This document shows, in pieces, positions 43,361 through 54,268 of a DNA stretch of 64,000 nucleotides; within the stretch, counting starts at the first letter, position 1, and every line of letters starts with the position of its first letter. The notes below the pieces were generated by a model. The model did no database searches and was not told the origin of the DNA. It saw only the letters and a list, made by a program, of their open reading frames with translations. Origin of the DNA: Simmondsia chinensis (Eukaryota > Streptophyta > Magnoliopsida > Caryophyllales > Simmondsiaceae); the NCBI GenBank assembly GCA_018398585.1, contig JAGTTD010000014.1:20769387-20833386 (forward strand), written 5' to 3'. The translations under genes and the position numbers were made by a program.

Positions 43361-45140
43361 CGTCAAGCAAAAATATGAAATTTTAAAAATATGAACTTTC
43401 CTATATACGAGGTGTTTATCAATTTTATTAATTTAAGAAATAACCCTATTCAAGGAGATGTACACCCTTCAACACATCTCCCTTTAGGAGAATACTGTTT
43501 GATTCCAACTGGTAGCATGTTTATGTTTTAATCAATAGACTAGATGACCCCAACAACAACACCAGCAGCAACAACAACATACCCAGTGCCTTATGGGCTA
43601 CCATATAAATAGGGTCTAGGAGGGGTGGTTACACGCAGCCTTACCCCTTTAGAGTTTAACCTTGGCAAGAGGCTTTTTTCCGAGGACCCCCAGCCTGGCA
43701 GGGTTGAAAACACGAGACTTCCCTGGAGGTCACCCATCCTGGTAGTACTCTCGTCCAAGCACACTTAAATTAGAAGTTCTAATGGGATCAGTGCCTTAGT
43801 GCTTAGTAAATGAACCCTAATCGACCGGATGGCTAGGTGATTAATTAATTTAAGTCCACGAGACACATTTAGGTTTATTTGTATTTGTGTTCAACTTAAA
43901 GGTTATCTAGGTTTCGTCTTGACATAGGAGTTATTTCTGACTCGAGAAATATTTTTGATTTGGGCTTGACTCAGAAGTCCTTTACTTTCTTTTGTTTATT
44001 TTATTTTATTTTTTTTTGGATGGAAGCTTGACTTGGGTTTAGTTTTGACTTGTAAATCATGTTGGACTTGATTTGGCTTTGGTTTAGATTTGACTTGGGA
44101 ATTTACACTTGGTTGGGAGGTAATTTGAATTAAAGTTTGGTATGGAAGCAATCTCCTTCTGTTAGACTTGAAAGTAGTCTCGAATTTTGATTTGACCGTG
44201 ATGTCATTTTAAATCGAGGTATGACTTAGAATTCATTTTGATTGGGGTTTGACTTGAATTCATTTGAATTAGGGTTTGACTTAGGCTTAAAATTGATTGA
44301 AATGTCATTTGGATTTAAGTTTAACTTGGAAGACATCTTGGTTTGGGCTTGGCATTTTGACATGGGATTCACTTTGAATTTGAGTTTGACAAAAAATTCA
44401 ACTTGGCTGTGCAATTTGGGTTTGAGTTTAACTTTGACATATGAGTCATTTGGTACTTTGGTTTGGCATGGAAGCTCTTTTGAATATGGACTTGCCATAA
44501 AGTCAATTTCAGATTTCAGCAGGAAATGGAAGTCAATTTGGTTTTAGGCTTTATATAGACTTTAGTTTGATACGTGAGACTTTTTTTTTTAACTTGGATT
44601 TGACATAAAGTTTGGGGTGACTTTAGGAATGATGTGGATGTCCATTTAGGTTTAGGTGTGACATGGAAATCAATTCGAAGTTTAGGTTATTTTGAATCTC
44701 AGTTTGAGCTCGACAAAAATAAATTTGTATTCATGTACGAATTGTGGCTTGGAGTTTCACTTGGAAGTTGTCTTTTTTTTTTTTGGAATTTGGTTGGAGT
44801 CGAAAGTCTTTTTTGGATTTGGTTTGACATGGAAGTCATTTTGAATTTGGATCAGACATAAAGGCATTTTGTTTTGGATTGGACCTGAAAGTCATTTGGT
44901 TTAGGTTTCCTGAGTAAAATCGAATTGAGTTAACTAATTAGAATGTTGACTTAATATTCATCCCAGGAGAGAAAATGAATTTATTTTATTTTTTGGGTTG
45001 CATCTGAACTTGATTGCCTATGTACCCCTTTTGAGGATCAAGCCGTTCATAGTTTAATATATATATATATATATATTCGAGCTCAAGTTCTTTTATGTCA
45101 ATTTTTATCCTTGTTAAATCAACCTTAATTGCAGGTTATT
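43361..45140 (-). mobile_element. TL 5' LTR of element X, first part
   Basis: LTR 3' end next to the gag of X, with the 30-40-bp unit array at 43880-44930 and an (AT)n run near 45057-45077. Interrupted by the 5S-headed insertion and, at 45141, by the chromovirus. It continues at 50848. Confidence 0.82.
43549..43822 (-). mobile_element. 5S rRNA-derived SINE-like insertion
   Basis: A 274-bp insertion. On the minus strand the first 114 bp (43822-43709) match plant 5S rRNA: GCACTAAGGCACTGATCCC, then GTGTGCTTGGACGAGAGTA, then GGATGGGTGACCTCC and GGGAAGTCTCGTGTT, so the box C promoter element is nearly intact and box A is degraded. A SINE-type 3' body follows (GGGGGTCCTCGGAAAA, GGGGTAAGGCTGCGTG, GGCACTGGGTATG) and a TTG/CTG tail. 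An imperfect 11-bp flanking repeat (GACTAGATGAC at 43538, GACCGGATGGC at 43823) indicates retroposition. The undisturbed site is seen in the LTR near 17955. Confidence 0.85.
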
Positions 45141-45520
45141 TGTTAAGCTTCAATTCAAGGATTGAAGTTAACTTGTGAAGCGAGAGATTTTGGTGAGAAG
45201 AGAATTGAAAGTTAGATGAGAGATTAGAGAAGTAGATGAGAATTAGAGGAAAATATCTCAAAGGATATTATGAACTTCCTTGAATGAATGTTTTCTTACA
45301 ATTGAGCAAGCTACTTATAGACTTCTAGATACAAGCATCAACTACCTTAACCGACTTATGACAAGGCTCAGCCGCCACATTTGACCCTACTTGACTTTGC
45401 CTAAGCGAAATACCCACCATTTGAAACTACTTGGCACCAAAACACCGGATAAAAGCACAACATTAAAAATACAAGCAACTTCATATAAGCTAAACAAGAC
45501 TTAAATTCCAGATCATAACA
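45141..45520 (-). repeat. chromovirus 3' LTR
   Basis: 380 bp, highly similar to 50464-50847. Minus-strand CTATAAGTAG (45311-45320) is a TATA candidate. Confidence 0.93.
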
Positions 45521-45535
45521 TTCCCCTCCACTTGA
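45521..45535 (-). other. chromovirus polypurine tract
   Basis: The minus strand reads CAAGTGGAGGGGAA immediately before TGTTATGATC. Confidence 0.9.
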
Positions 45536-45559
45536 AAACGTTCTTTTCCTCAAGAATGG

Positions 45560-46930
45560 AAGGTAGGAAATTGACTTTTGAGAAAGTTCAGCTTTCCCAA
45601 GTTGCAAATTGCTTGTCTAGGTTGGTCCATTGCACTAACACTTCTTGAATTGTCCTATCTGCAGCCTTAAGGGCCCGAGCAGCTTTGACAGCAACATGTT
45701 GCAGTAGCAGAGCTCCGTTGGAACCAACTTCAGATGCCTCCTTTGTGCTTTTGTAGCCCTTTTTCACTTGCTTCTTCAACAATGATACATGGAATAGTGG
45801 GTGAATGTATGAGTTAGGAGATAATTCAAGTCTATAAGCCACTTTGCCAAACTTCTTCACAATCTTGTATGGACCAAAGAAGCGAGCACTTAGCTTGATA
45901 TCTCTCCTGATAGCCATAGTAGACTGTCTATAGGGTTGAAGTTTGAGATAAACCATATCTCCAACTTCAAAATTCTTGTCCACTCTTCTCTTATCAGCAT
46001 ACAACTTCATTCTAGCTTGTGCCTGACGAAGATTGTCTTTGAGTATTTGTGTCAATTGCCTCCTTTGTTGCACCAAATCTAAAGCTTCAGGCATTGAAGA
46101 CTTGACATTTTGCAACATAAATGGAGTGGGAGGATAATAGTCAGAAAGAGCTTTGAAAGGAGTCCTTCCCAAGGAAGCATGAGCATGAGTATTGAACCAG
46201 AACTTAGCTAGTGCAAGCCATCTACGCCACTCCTTTGGATGACTGAACACCATGCTTCTAAGGTATTGTTTGATGCATTGATTGACTCTTTTAGTTCATC
46301 CATTGGTTTGAGGATGGTAGGATGAACTAAGAGCCAAAGTTGTTCCCAATAAGTTGAACAATTCCTTCCAGAAATGGCCAATGAACATCCTTTCACGATC
46401 TGATACAATGGATTGAGGTAATCTATGTAATTTGTAGATGTTATCCAAGAAATATTTAGCCAATTTCTCAGCTGTAACAGGCCGAATCAAAGAGATGAAG
46501 TGACTATATTTAGTGAAGCGATCAACCACTACTCAAATCACCTCCTTGCCTTCTGACTTGGGTAATCCCTCTATGAAATCCGTACTTATATTGATCCAAG
46601 CTCCTTCAGGCATAGGAAGAGGCTATAGAAGACCATGGTACCTGTGATCTCCAAGCTTAGTTTGTTGGCAGACTTCAAAAGCTCGAACAAATTTAGCTAT
46701 TGACTTCTTCAATCCCGGTCAACTAAAATAAGCTTTGATTCTTTGATAAGAGCCCTCAACCCCTGAATGGCCACCCCACACAGAGTCATGGGAAAACAAT
46801 CTGGTGCCTTAAATCAGTAGTAGAGCCAATGTACAGCTTTCCCTTTAAGCGGATGATCCCTTTTGTCACTAAAACTTCAGCGTCTGCAGTCTCATTGCCT
46901 GACTTATTCACACTGAGAGCTATTATGCAT
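45560..46930 (-). pseudogene. chromovirus integrase and chromodomain-like C terminus
   Basis: Catalytic core: VVVDRFTKYSHFISL (first Asp; an in-frame TGA lies upstream near 46535), SIVSDRERMFIGHFW (second Asp) and SSSYHPQTNG. The region just after, where the Glu should lie, begins with a stop. The C-terminal domain has WLALAKFWFNTHAHASLGRT, YLKLQPYRQST, ARFFGPYKIVKKFGKVAYRL and HPLFHVSLLKK, the signature of plant chromoviruses. EVLVQWTNLDKQFATWE at the end is the core of a chromodomain, which in this group targets integration to heterochromatin. 46930-46560 holds the zinc-binding part in broken frames. Confidence 0.9.
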
Positions 46931-46932
46931 TC

Positions 46933-48207
46933 CTAAGCTAAAGAATCCTCTTCATAAGACTTGTACACCTCTTCTACCCAAGATGGAAGAACAATGGATA
47001 TGGCTCCACAAAATCCCTGCTCACAATCCTCAAATCTGCGAGAGAATGCATCAGCAGCCATGTTCTCCTTTGCTTTCCTGTATTCTATGACATAATTTAG
47101 ACCCAACATCTTCATCAATCCCTTCTTTTGAATGCGTGTAGCAATTTTTTTTCTCCAAAAGGTTCTTTAAAATCTTATGATCTGTCTTAATAACAAACCT
47201 CTGCCCATCCAAATAATTTCTCCATTTTTCAACAGCAAGAAGAATCACTAGGTACTCTTTCTCATAAGTTGACATTGCTTGATGCTTGGGACTTCAAGCC
47301 TGGTTGAGGTAAGCAGTTGGTCTTCCATTCTGTGATAAAACTGCACCTATGCCTGAACCACTAGCATATGTCTCAAGAACAAACTCTTCTGCAAAGTTAG
47401 GCACGGCTAGAACTGGAGCTGCACACATTGCTGACTTAAGAGTCTCAAATGCTAATTGAGCCTGTTCTAACCACTTGAAATCATCCTTCTTGAGTAATTC
47501 AATTAAGGGCTTGGCAATTGAACTAAACCAGCAATGAATTTCCTGTAGTATCCGGTAAGACCCACGACACCCCTTAACTGCTTCAGTGTCACCGGAATTG
47601 GCCATTCCTTCATGGCTTGAATCTTGGAGGGATATGTTGAGACTCCCTTATGTGAGATCACATGGCCTACATACTTCAGTTGTATCTGCACGAATGAGCA
47701 TTTAGCCAATTTTGCATAGAACTTGTGATTGCGCGTTATCAGAAACACTTCCCTCAACTGTTTGAGATGATCTTCGAAGGTAGGACGGTAAATCAGAATG
47801 TCATTAAAGAAGACTAGCACAAACCTTCTTAAGAAAGGCTTGAAGATATCATTCATGGCAGCCAGAAATGTAGCTGGAGCATTGGTTAAGCCAAAAGGCA
47901 TAACCATAAACTCGAAGTGTCCATGATGAGTTTGAAAGGCTATCTTGTATATGTCTTACTCAAGAACTCTAATTTGATGATATCCCTACCTCAAATATAG
48001 CTTAGTGAAGAAGTATGACCCATACAACTCATCTAACAAGTCATTAATAACAGGAATAGGAAACTTATCCTTCACTGTTAGCAAGGTTAGTTGTCTGTAA
48101 TCAAAACACATCCTAGCTGATCCATCCTTCTTCTTCACCAATATAATAGGGGAGGCAAAGGCACTGTGACTTGGCTTGATGAAGCATGTCTTGGGTTGTT
48201 CTTCCAC
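46933..48207 (-). pseudogene. chromovirus reverse transcriptase and RNase H
   Basis: Reverse transcriptase starts with ASPIILVKKKDGSARMCFDY (48207-47986). After a break it resumes with MPFGLTNAPATFL (47907 down). The catalytic box is VFFNDILIY: the first Asp of the DD pair is Asn (47803-47805), which should inactivate polymerization. GYYRKFI and IELLKKDDFKW mark the connection. RNase H begins VLETYASGSGIGAVL, where the first catalytic Asp of the usual ETDASG is Tyr. It continues in broken frames with ILLAVEKWRNYLDGQRFVIK, TDHKIL and NMAADAFSRR near 47060. At least three frame changes occur. Confidence 0.9.
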
Positions 48208-48228
48208 TTATTTCTCAGTCTCAATCTT

Positions 48229-50377
48229 CTAAGCATGTGGATATTTGTATGGCTTCAACTTTACTGGCTCTGCATTTGACTTGAGAGGGATAGCATGATC
48301 AAGTTCAAGTTTCCTCTGAGGAGGTAAAGTCCGGGGCTGCTCAAATATATCTTCAAATTCCTCAATCAGTTCTTGCACTTCAGGTTGAGGAATAGCTGCC
48401 AATTCAGTTGGAGAGATTGCAAACAATTGCCCAATCCATCGGTAAGCACTCTTTATAATTCCACCTTGTAAGCTCTTGCCTTTAATCAATTGCAACCTTG
48501 CCATGCCTTGCAAGGTGAATTTAGATCCATGAATCTCAAAAGACACAGTTAACTTTGCAAAGTCGAAGAGCACTGGACTAAAGGCCCTTGTCCAATTAAC
48601 TGCTAGTACCATATCACATCCACGCAAAGGAAGGATTCTGAAATCGTAAGTGAACTGATGCTCCTGCATAGATCACTGAAATGCTTGACATTTGTTCTGA
48701 GTTAGGATGGAGTTTCCATATGCCATCGTCACTGCCAAGGGATGAGTCTTGATCACCACATGTCCCACTTTCTTCACTACCTTAGGATCAACAAGCTGTG
48801 AGTACTTCCGTTATCAACTAGGACAATAATTGATCTCTTGCCAGCATTTCCTTTGATTCTGATAGTGTTATGGGCTGCATTACCAGTCAAGGACTTCACG
48901 AAGATCTCAATTTCATCCTCAACAACTTCCTCTGATGACTCCTGATCTGAACTCTCTTCATCAGCTTCAAGTTCATCACTGTCAGAATGCACCACTTGGG
49001 TAACTCCTCTAGCAGACATCAAGAACTTTGAATTACACTTGTGCCCCATTAAATAAGGTTGATTACACTTATAACAAGGCCTGGAGAACCTTTTCTTAAC
49101 AGAACGAGTGGCCATAGATCCTACAGACTCCTTTTGATGAGGCTTGGAACTACCGCCATTGAACTTACTTCTGTCACTAGACGAAAGGACAGTTGCCTCA
49201 ATCAATTTGGCTTCTGCATAAGCCTTAGATAGGGTTTGAGGTCCAATTTCCTTCACCATGTTCTTGACTCTTGGCTTCAATCCACTTATAAAACATGAGA
49301 CATAATATGCCTCGGTTGCTTGAAGATAAGTGGCTATCATACTTGCCTTAAGATTCTCAAATCTTGTCATATGCTCCTTTACTGTTGTTGTTTGATACAC
49401 CTTATTAAAGTTATTAACGATATCACTAGAATCCTCATCACCATGATACTCACATAACTCTTTCATAAATTTGGCTCATGAAAGAGTAGGATTGCTCTTC
49501 AACAAGCTATAGAAACGTAGCTCATGATCACCATGGAGGTGGACTGCCGCCAAATCCACTTTCTTTGTTTCTTTTATGTTGTAGAAATGGAAGTACCGGT
49601 CACATCTCCTCAGCCATGATTGAGGTTGTTTGCCATCAAAAGGATCAATCTGAACTCGAGGTTGTCTAGCAGCACTACCTCTTCCATTCGATGTTGCATC
49701 ATTGCTTTCTGATCGATGCTGATCAGGTGGACGATCTTGATGTCCAATGTCTCACAAGGATTTCTGAACTGCACATAAGAATCAGGAGGACGATCATTCT
49801 ATTTTGAATTCATGACTGATGATCGAGAATGCACTTGTTCAATTGGATGATCTCGCGTTATTGCAGCTGCTTCAACCTCTTGGGGTCTGATCTCAGATGA
49901 ATACATACGATCTTGAGGCCCAGCAGTCACTTGCAAAGGAGAAGGTCTATCAAGTGATATGTTTCTAGGTTCTTCATCTACATTATGAGGTTGAGAAAGC
50001 ACCAGTTCAGGTGAAGGTATCAATTGGCTTGCAGGTCGAATAACTCCAACTACAGATGACTCTTCTTGTCTATTAACTGGATTTTGCAACTCAGTACGCT
50101 TGTCCTCAATGCTTTGCAACTTCTGCGACATTAGATCTTTATGCTTCTTATCAATATTTATTTGCATTTGCTTCAATTGATCAATGCCATTCTGATGCAA
50201 ATTCTGAAACCAAATGTACATCTCATTCATGTGCTGCTTCAATTGATCATTTGTAAGAAATTGCACCTCCCTTGGTGCATTAGCACCAACAATCATAGCA
50301 AAGGATACATTTGGAGCCACAAATGCAGCTAGATTTCCTACACCAGCTCCTAATCTAGTAGTTACTCCACTTGACAT
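48229..50377 (-). pseudogene. chromovirus gag, protease and linker
   Basis: Gag starts at 50377 (MSSGVTTRLGAGVGN) with a helical region to 49799. The capsid core follows in shifted frames (HGDHELRFYSLLKSNP near 49510, then 49466-48777). The nucleocapsid knuckle is CYKCNQPYLMGHKC (about 49076-49035), a spacing usual for chromoviruses. It is followed by an acidic stretch and the protease motif VLVDNGSTHS near 48820, where the usual Asp-Ser-Gly is Asp-Asn-Gly. 48669-48229 is the protease to reverse transcriptase linker (LPLRGCDMVLAVNW, FEDIFEQPRTLPPQRKLELD). Frames change at about 49799, 49466 and 48777. Confidence 0.88.
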
Positions 50378-50443
50378 TTTCGAACTGTTCCTTTTAGGCT
50401 TCGCTAGTTCAAATCAAGCTGCAAATGAATGATTGACAGCAAG

Positions 50444-50463
50444 AAACTAGCTCTGATACCAAA
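50444..50463 (-). other. chromovirus primer-binding site
   Basis: The minus strand reads TTTGGTATCAGAGCTAG directly after the LTR, the initiator tRNA-Met complement. Confidence 0.93.
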
Positions 50464-50847
50464 TGTTAAGCTGTAATTCTAGGATTGAAGTTAACTTGTG
50501 AAAGAGAGAGATTTAGGTGAGAAGCAAATTGAATGTTAGATGAGAGATTAGAAAAGTAGATGAGAATTAGAGGAAAATATCTCGAAGGATATTTTGAATT
50601 TCATTGAATGAATGTTTTCTTACAATTGAGTAAGCTACTTATAGACTTCTAGATACAAGCATCAACAAACTTAACCGACTTATGACAAGGCTCAGCCGCC
50701 ACATTTGACCCTAGTTGACTTTGCCTAACCGAAATACCCACCATTTGAAACTACTTGGCGCCAAACCACCAAATACAAGCACAACATTAAAAAAAATACA
50801 AGCAACTTCATATAAGCTAAACAAGACTCAAATTCCAGATCATAACA
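50464..50847 (-). repeat. chromovirus 5' LTR
   Basis: 384 bp, partner of 45141-45520. Confidence 0.93.
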
Positions 50848-51810
50848 TTATCCTGGCTCCAACCGCCTAATTCCGACATTTCATATTTGACATATTTATA
50901 TATTTTTAATTGCGACTGCACCCGTCATTTAATCTCGAATTTTCGATGCACCCTTTTTGGGATCAAGTCAACATAGTTCTATAAATAGAATGATAGGATT
51001 TCAATTTGATTTCTATTTTTAAACCGTGATTTCGAATCTTGTAAACACAATTTAATTTTTATTCACCCCCTTTTGTTTATAATTTGTCCTTAAAAAAAAT
51101 TAGGTTTTTGAGGTACGAAAAAATTACTACCCTTCTTTCATTTAAACCTTTTTTACTTCTTTTTCTTTTTTTTTTATATAAGGAAAGTATTATATTTTTT
51201 TAGGGCGAGACTACAGTAAAAAAACGCTCCCCGCTTCTTTTTTATTTAATTTTTTTTCTCGAAAAAGATTTAAAAAAAAGTGGTTTACGAAATTGTTTAG
51301 CAAATTTCACGGAGCAGGAGGAGTTTATTTGGAACATTTAAGTTTTGAAAACTCAAAAAAAGTCCTTTTAAGTATTCGATCCAATAGGTTCCAATGATCC
51401 GAAAGAGTCCATATAAAGGGTTGAAACCGCTAGGTTTCGTGGATCCGTTAGAATTCATGAATTCTCTAGAATCCGTATACAGTGCTAAAACAGCTAGGTT
51501 TTGTGGACCTATTAGAGTCTATATAATTTGTTGAATCCACTAGAATCCATGGACTTGCCATAGTCCATATAATTTGTTAGATACGCTAGAGTCCATGGGC
51601 CTACTAGAGTCTCGATTTTGAAACTGCTAGGTTTCTTGGATCCGTTAGAGTCCATATAACTTGTTGGATCCACAAGAATACATAGAACCACTCGAGTCCA
51701 TATAATTTGTTGGATCTGCTAGAGTCCATGGACCCGCTAGAGTTCAAATTTTTCAACCTCTAGGTTTCTTGGACCCGTTAGAGTCCGTATAATTTATTAG
51801 ATCCACCGAG
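50848..51810 (-). mobile_element. TL 5' LTR of element X, second part (truncated)
   Basis: Continues 43361-45140 after the chromovirus: a poly-T/A-rich stretch, then the 46-bp array (51370-51810). Like the LTR of Y it stops inside the 46-bp array, with the same sequence following. Confidence 0.82.
51370..51810 (-). repeat. 46-bp minisatellite array
   Basis: The longest of the five arrays, roughly nine units, with GTTGGATCC(A/G)C and TAGAGTCCATATAA phrases. Confidence 0.85.
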
Positions 51811-52200
51811 CCTATGAAATTTACTCCAAAACTTATCTATGAAATTCACCAATAAAACCTATGCCAAATTTTTATCCCCAAAAATTCATGCTTAACCTAA
51901 AAATATTGTGCATGCCAAACATTTTCTTCTTGTGCGTATTTTTGATTAATAGGATCGTAATCTAAAGTAATAAACCTATTTACACCTTGTTCATAGAAAA
52001 ATTCATGTTTTGTAAATTTTATATTTTTGCTCAACATAATTTTTAGAATACGAAATATTAGTCCACAAGGAATATGTTGAACACAGGTTTTAGACTTCCA
52101 AGCATGCCTAATCGATTAATTGACATTTTGCCCAGCCAAAGACTAAAAATTATATTGTACACCCATAAAAATCTATTTCAATGTCCTTTTCATGAAACAT
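51811..52200 (+). mobile_element. second copy of the TL inverted-junction bridge
   Basis: Matches 6116-6495 through AAACCTATGCCAAATTTTTA, then TAACCTAAAAATATTG, then the LTR terminus TTTTTGCTCAACATAA and ATTAGTCCACAAGGAATATG. It carries about 45 bp around 52135-52180 that copy one lacks. Confidence 0.65.
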
Positions 52201-52950
52201 AATTTTAATGATAAGTAGGAGAAAAAGAGGTTGCAGATTTCATTCGATTTCAGTTGATCTGCAGCCATGGGGTCCCATTGAAGATAATCTCCGATAATGC
52301 TCTTTTTTCAAAAGCTAACCGGGGGTCAAGTTGATCGAGAAGTTCAAGTTCAGGCATAGCTTTTCTTCGAGCTATAGCCTGGCGACCAATGGTCAAGCTG
52401 AAACATTCCATAAGGTGTTGTGTAAGATTCTTAAGATTATGGTCTCAAAAACAAGAAGAGATAGGCATGAACGATTACCTAAGGCTCTATGGGCGTACCA
52501 AACTACCGTCCGAAATGCGACAGACGCATGCCTTATAGTCTGGTGTTCGGATTAGAGGTAGTGTTGCCTTTAGAACTACAATTTCCTTCCCTAAGAGTAG
52601 CCGTTTAGCTCACTGACCAAGACAAGAATATAAAGATCGGGCTAGCCGAGCTTGAAGCCTTGGACGAGCACAGATTAGGTGCTCAACGAAGAGTTGAATT
52701 CTATCAAGCTCAAGTTGCTAGTGCATTGAATAAAGGGTGAAATTTCGCTCATTTTATGTTGGTGACTTAGTCCTTTCTGTCAGACAACCAATTGTTATAA
52801 ACAAGAGGACGTGAGGCAAGTTCAAGCCAAAGTGGGAGGGACTATATGTCGTCACAAAGGTCTATCCAAAAGGTTCTTATGAATTGTCAAATGCCGACAG
52901 CAAGGTCATGTATTCTTGTGTCAATGGAAAATTTGTGAAGAAGTTCCTTG
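52200..52950 (+). pseudogene. integrase C-terminal half of second plus-strand TL piece (Z2)
   Basis: Same extent as 6498-7240. The second catalytic Asp region is degraded (GDNAL-like near 52290). KFKFRHSFSSSYSLATNGQA then ETFHKV keeps the acidic third position that the copy at 6498 has lost. Then come SKTRRDRHERLPKALWAYQT and, in shifted frames, the C-terminal domain with GLYVVTKVYPKGSYEL near 52840-52890 and a FVKKF terminus. The catalytic first Asp and zinc finger are absent. It leads directly into the LTR starting near 53000. Confidence 0.83.
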
Positions 52951-52999
52951 CTTAGTTCTATTAAAATAAATAATAATAAAGAACAAAAAGAGGCCGAAG

Positions 53000-53212
53000 T
53001 CTAGATAGTTGAGTTGTAATAAACTATGGAAGGTTTGATCCCTTAAAAGGGTACGTAGGTTGTCTAGTCGTCTAGATCCAGCCCAAATAATAAATAAATT
53101 CTATTTCCCCCCAATGAAAGTCCCAAAGTGTCCGTTTGGGGGTAAGTTAGATAGCCTCAACTCAACCCTAATAGCCAAATCCCATACAAGTTGCATGATC
53201 TATCTTCGGAGC
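53000..53212 (+). mobile_element. TL LTR of Z2, first part
   Basis: Starts with the GATCCCTTAAAAGGGTACGT module and matches 7289-7490. Interrupted at 53213 by the non-coding LTR element; resumes at 59656. Confidence 0.82.
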
Positions 53213-54268
53213 TGTTGGAAAAATGATACAAGCTAATCTTTAGTTTTTTGGAAATTGAATCCCACATTGGAAAAATAGTGTGGATGGTCATTTTCTTAAT
53301 GGGTATGTTTATTTTTCAGAAAATATATTTCAAGAACCGTTATTAGTCGTTTACCCATAATGTTTTACCGTCATTAAAATAGTGACCGCTGGGAATTTAT
53401 TAACAATATAGCCGTTGTAATTTATTACATCCGTTATTTGACGGTTGTAAATTAAAACTCACATTTTGATTTCTTGTTATATAACCCCCTAAGTTCTCTC
53501 TCACACCTCAACCTCTCCTCCTAATTTTCTCTTGCCCCTAATCGTTAGGGTTTTTTTCCCATTCTATCAACCCATCATCTCAACCCCAACAAAATCTATG
53601 TAAAACATAGATCTTCTACTAAATACATGGAAATAAGGCAGTGGGATATCACTGAAAGCATAAGAGGGATTTTAATTGATTGGCTAGTGGAGCTCCTATT
53701 GCGACCTGTACTCCAGCTCTCCAAATCCAAGTTCCAATTTACAGATTCAGATTTCGGGCAAAGTTCTTAGGCACTCCTACCCGGCAATTAACGAGTGCGC
53801 GTTAAGAGTCGGATCGCTTTAATCCTGGAGGACGGCCGCCGGTTATACTGTATGCACCGGAGCAACGGCGAAATCGCCTTTTAGGACAGTGGTCTTGACC
53901 ACGGCGCGGTATCATCGTTTAGTAAGATCTTTCTATTACTCTCTTTTTTCATGGCTATTATTGAATATTTATCAATTCGTAACATCTTGAAACTTTCATT
54001 TCAAGTTGCTTTATTGAATTTTACTCCAAATGCAATGACCCTAAATTGGCTAATTAAACACTTGATCAAATGTATTTGTGAGATATCTATTCTTGGGATG
54101 CAACTTTGCAAGTTGTTATTGCAATTTGAATAGTTTATAGACTGCGTATAATGTGTTTGATGAAATGCCTGAGAGAAATGTTGTGTCTTGGAACAATATG
54201 ATTAGTGTATTTTTTAAGAATTTGATGTATTATGAAGTTTTGAGGTTTTACTATGAGAATTTATGACA
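53213..54268 (+). repeat. 5' LTR of the LARD-like element
   Basis: 1056 bp. TTATATAACCCCC at 53477-53489 is a good TATA-box context. A GC-rich block at 53760-53920 (GAGGACGGCCGCCGG and neighbours) is conserved in both LTRs. Confidence 0.88.
53477..53484 (+). promoter_or_regulatory. TATA box in the LARD-like LTR
   Basis: TTATATAA followed by ACCCCC and a CT-rich leader. In the other LTR it has decayed to TTGTATAA (about 58925). Confidence 0.6.

Larger units (their letters stand above)
45141..50847 (-). mobile_element. Ty3/gypsy chromovirus
   Basis: 5.7 kb with short LTRs (45141-45520 and 50464-50847; TGTTAAG...CATAACA) and a target duplication TTATT/TTATC (45136-45140, 50848-50852; four of five bases). 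A tRNA-Met primer site adjoins the right LTR and a polypurine tract the left LTR, so the element is minus-strand. The order is gag, protease, reverse transcriptase, RNase H, integrase and a chromodomain-like C terminus. It sits in the 5' LTR of TL element X. All genes are broken by frameshifts and stops. Confidence 0.94.

Noticed and set aside
43700..43822. A functional 5S rRNA gene
   Set aside because: The 5' third and box A are diverged, it is fused to a SINE-type body and tail, and flanking duplications mark it as a retroposed insert. No tandem 5S unit surrounds it.
43549..43822. Cassandra TRIM element (5S-bearing LTR)
   Set aside because: No TG...CA LTR pair, primer site or polypurine tract; instead there is a TTG tail and an 11-bp duplication.
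53700..53940. tRNA-like or rRNA-like structure in the GC-rich LTR block
   Set aside because: No T-loop or anticodon arm arrangement could be read, and the block is simply part of both LTRs.
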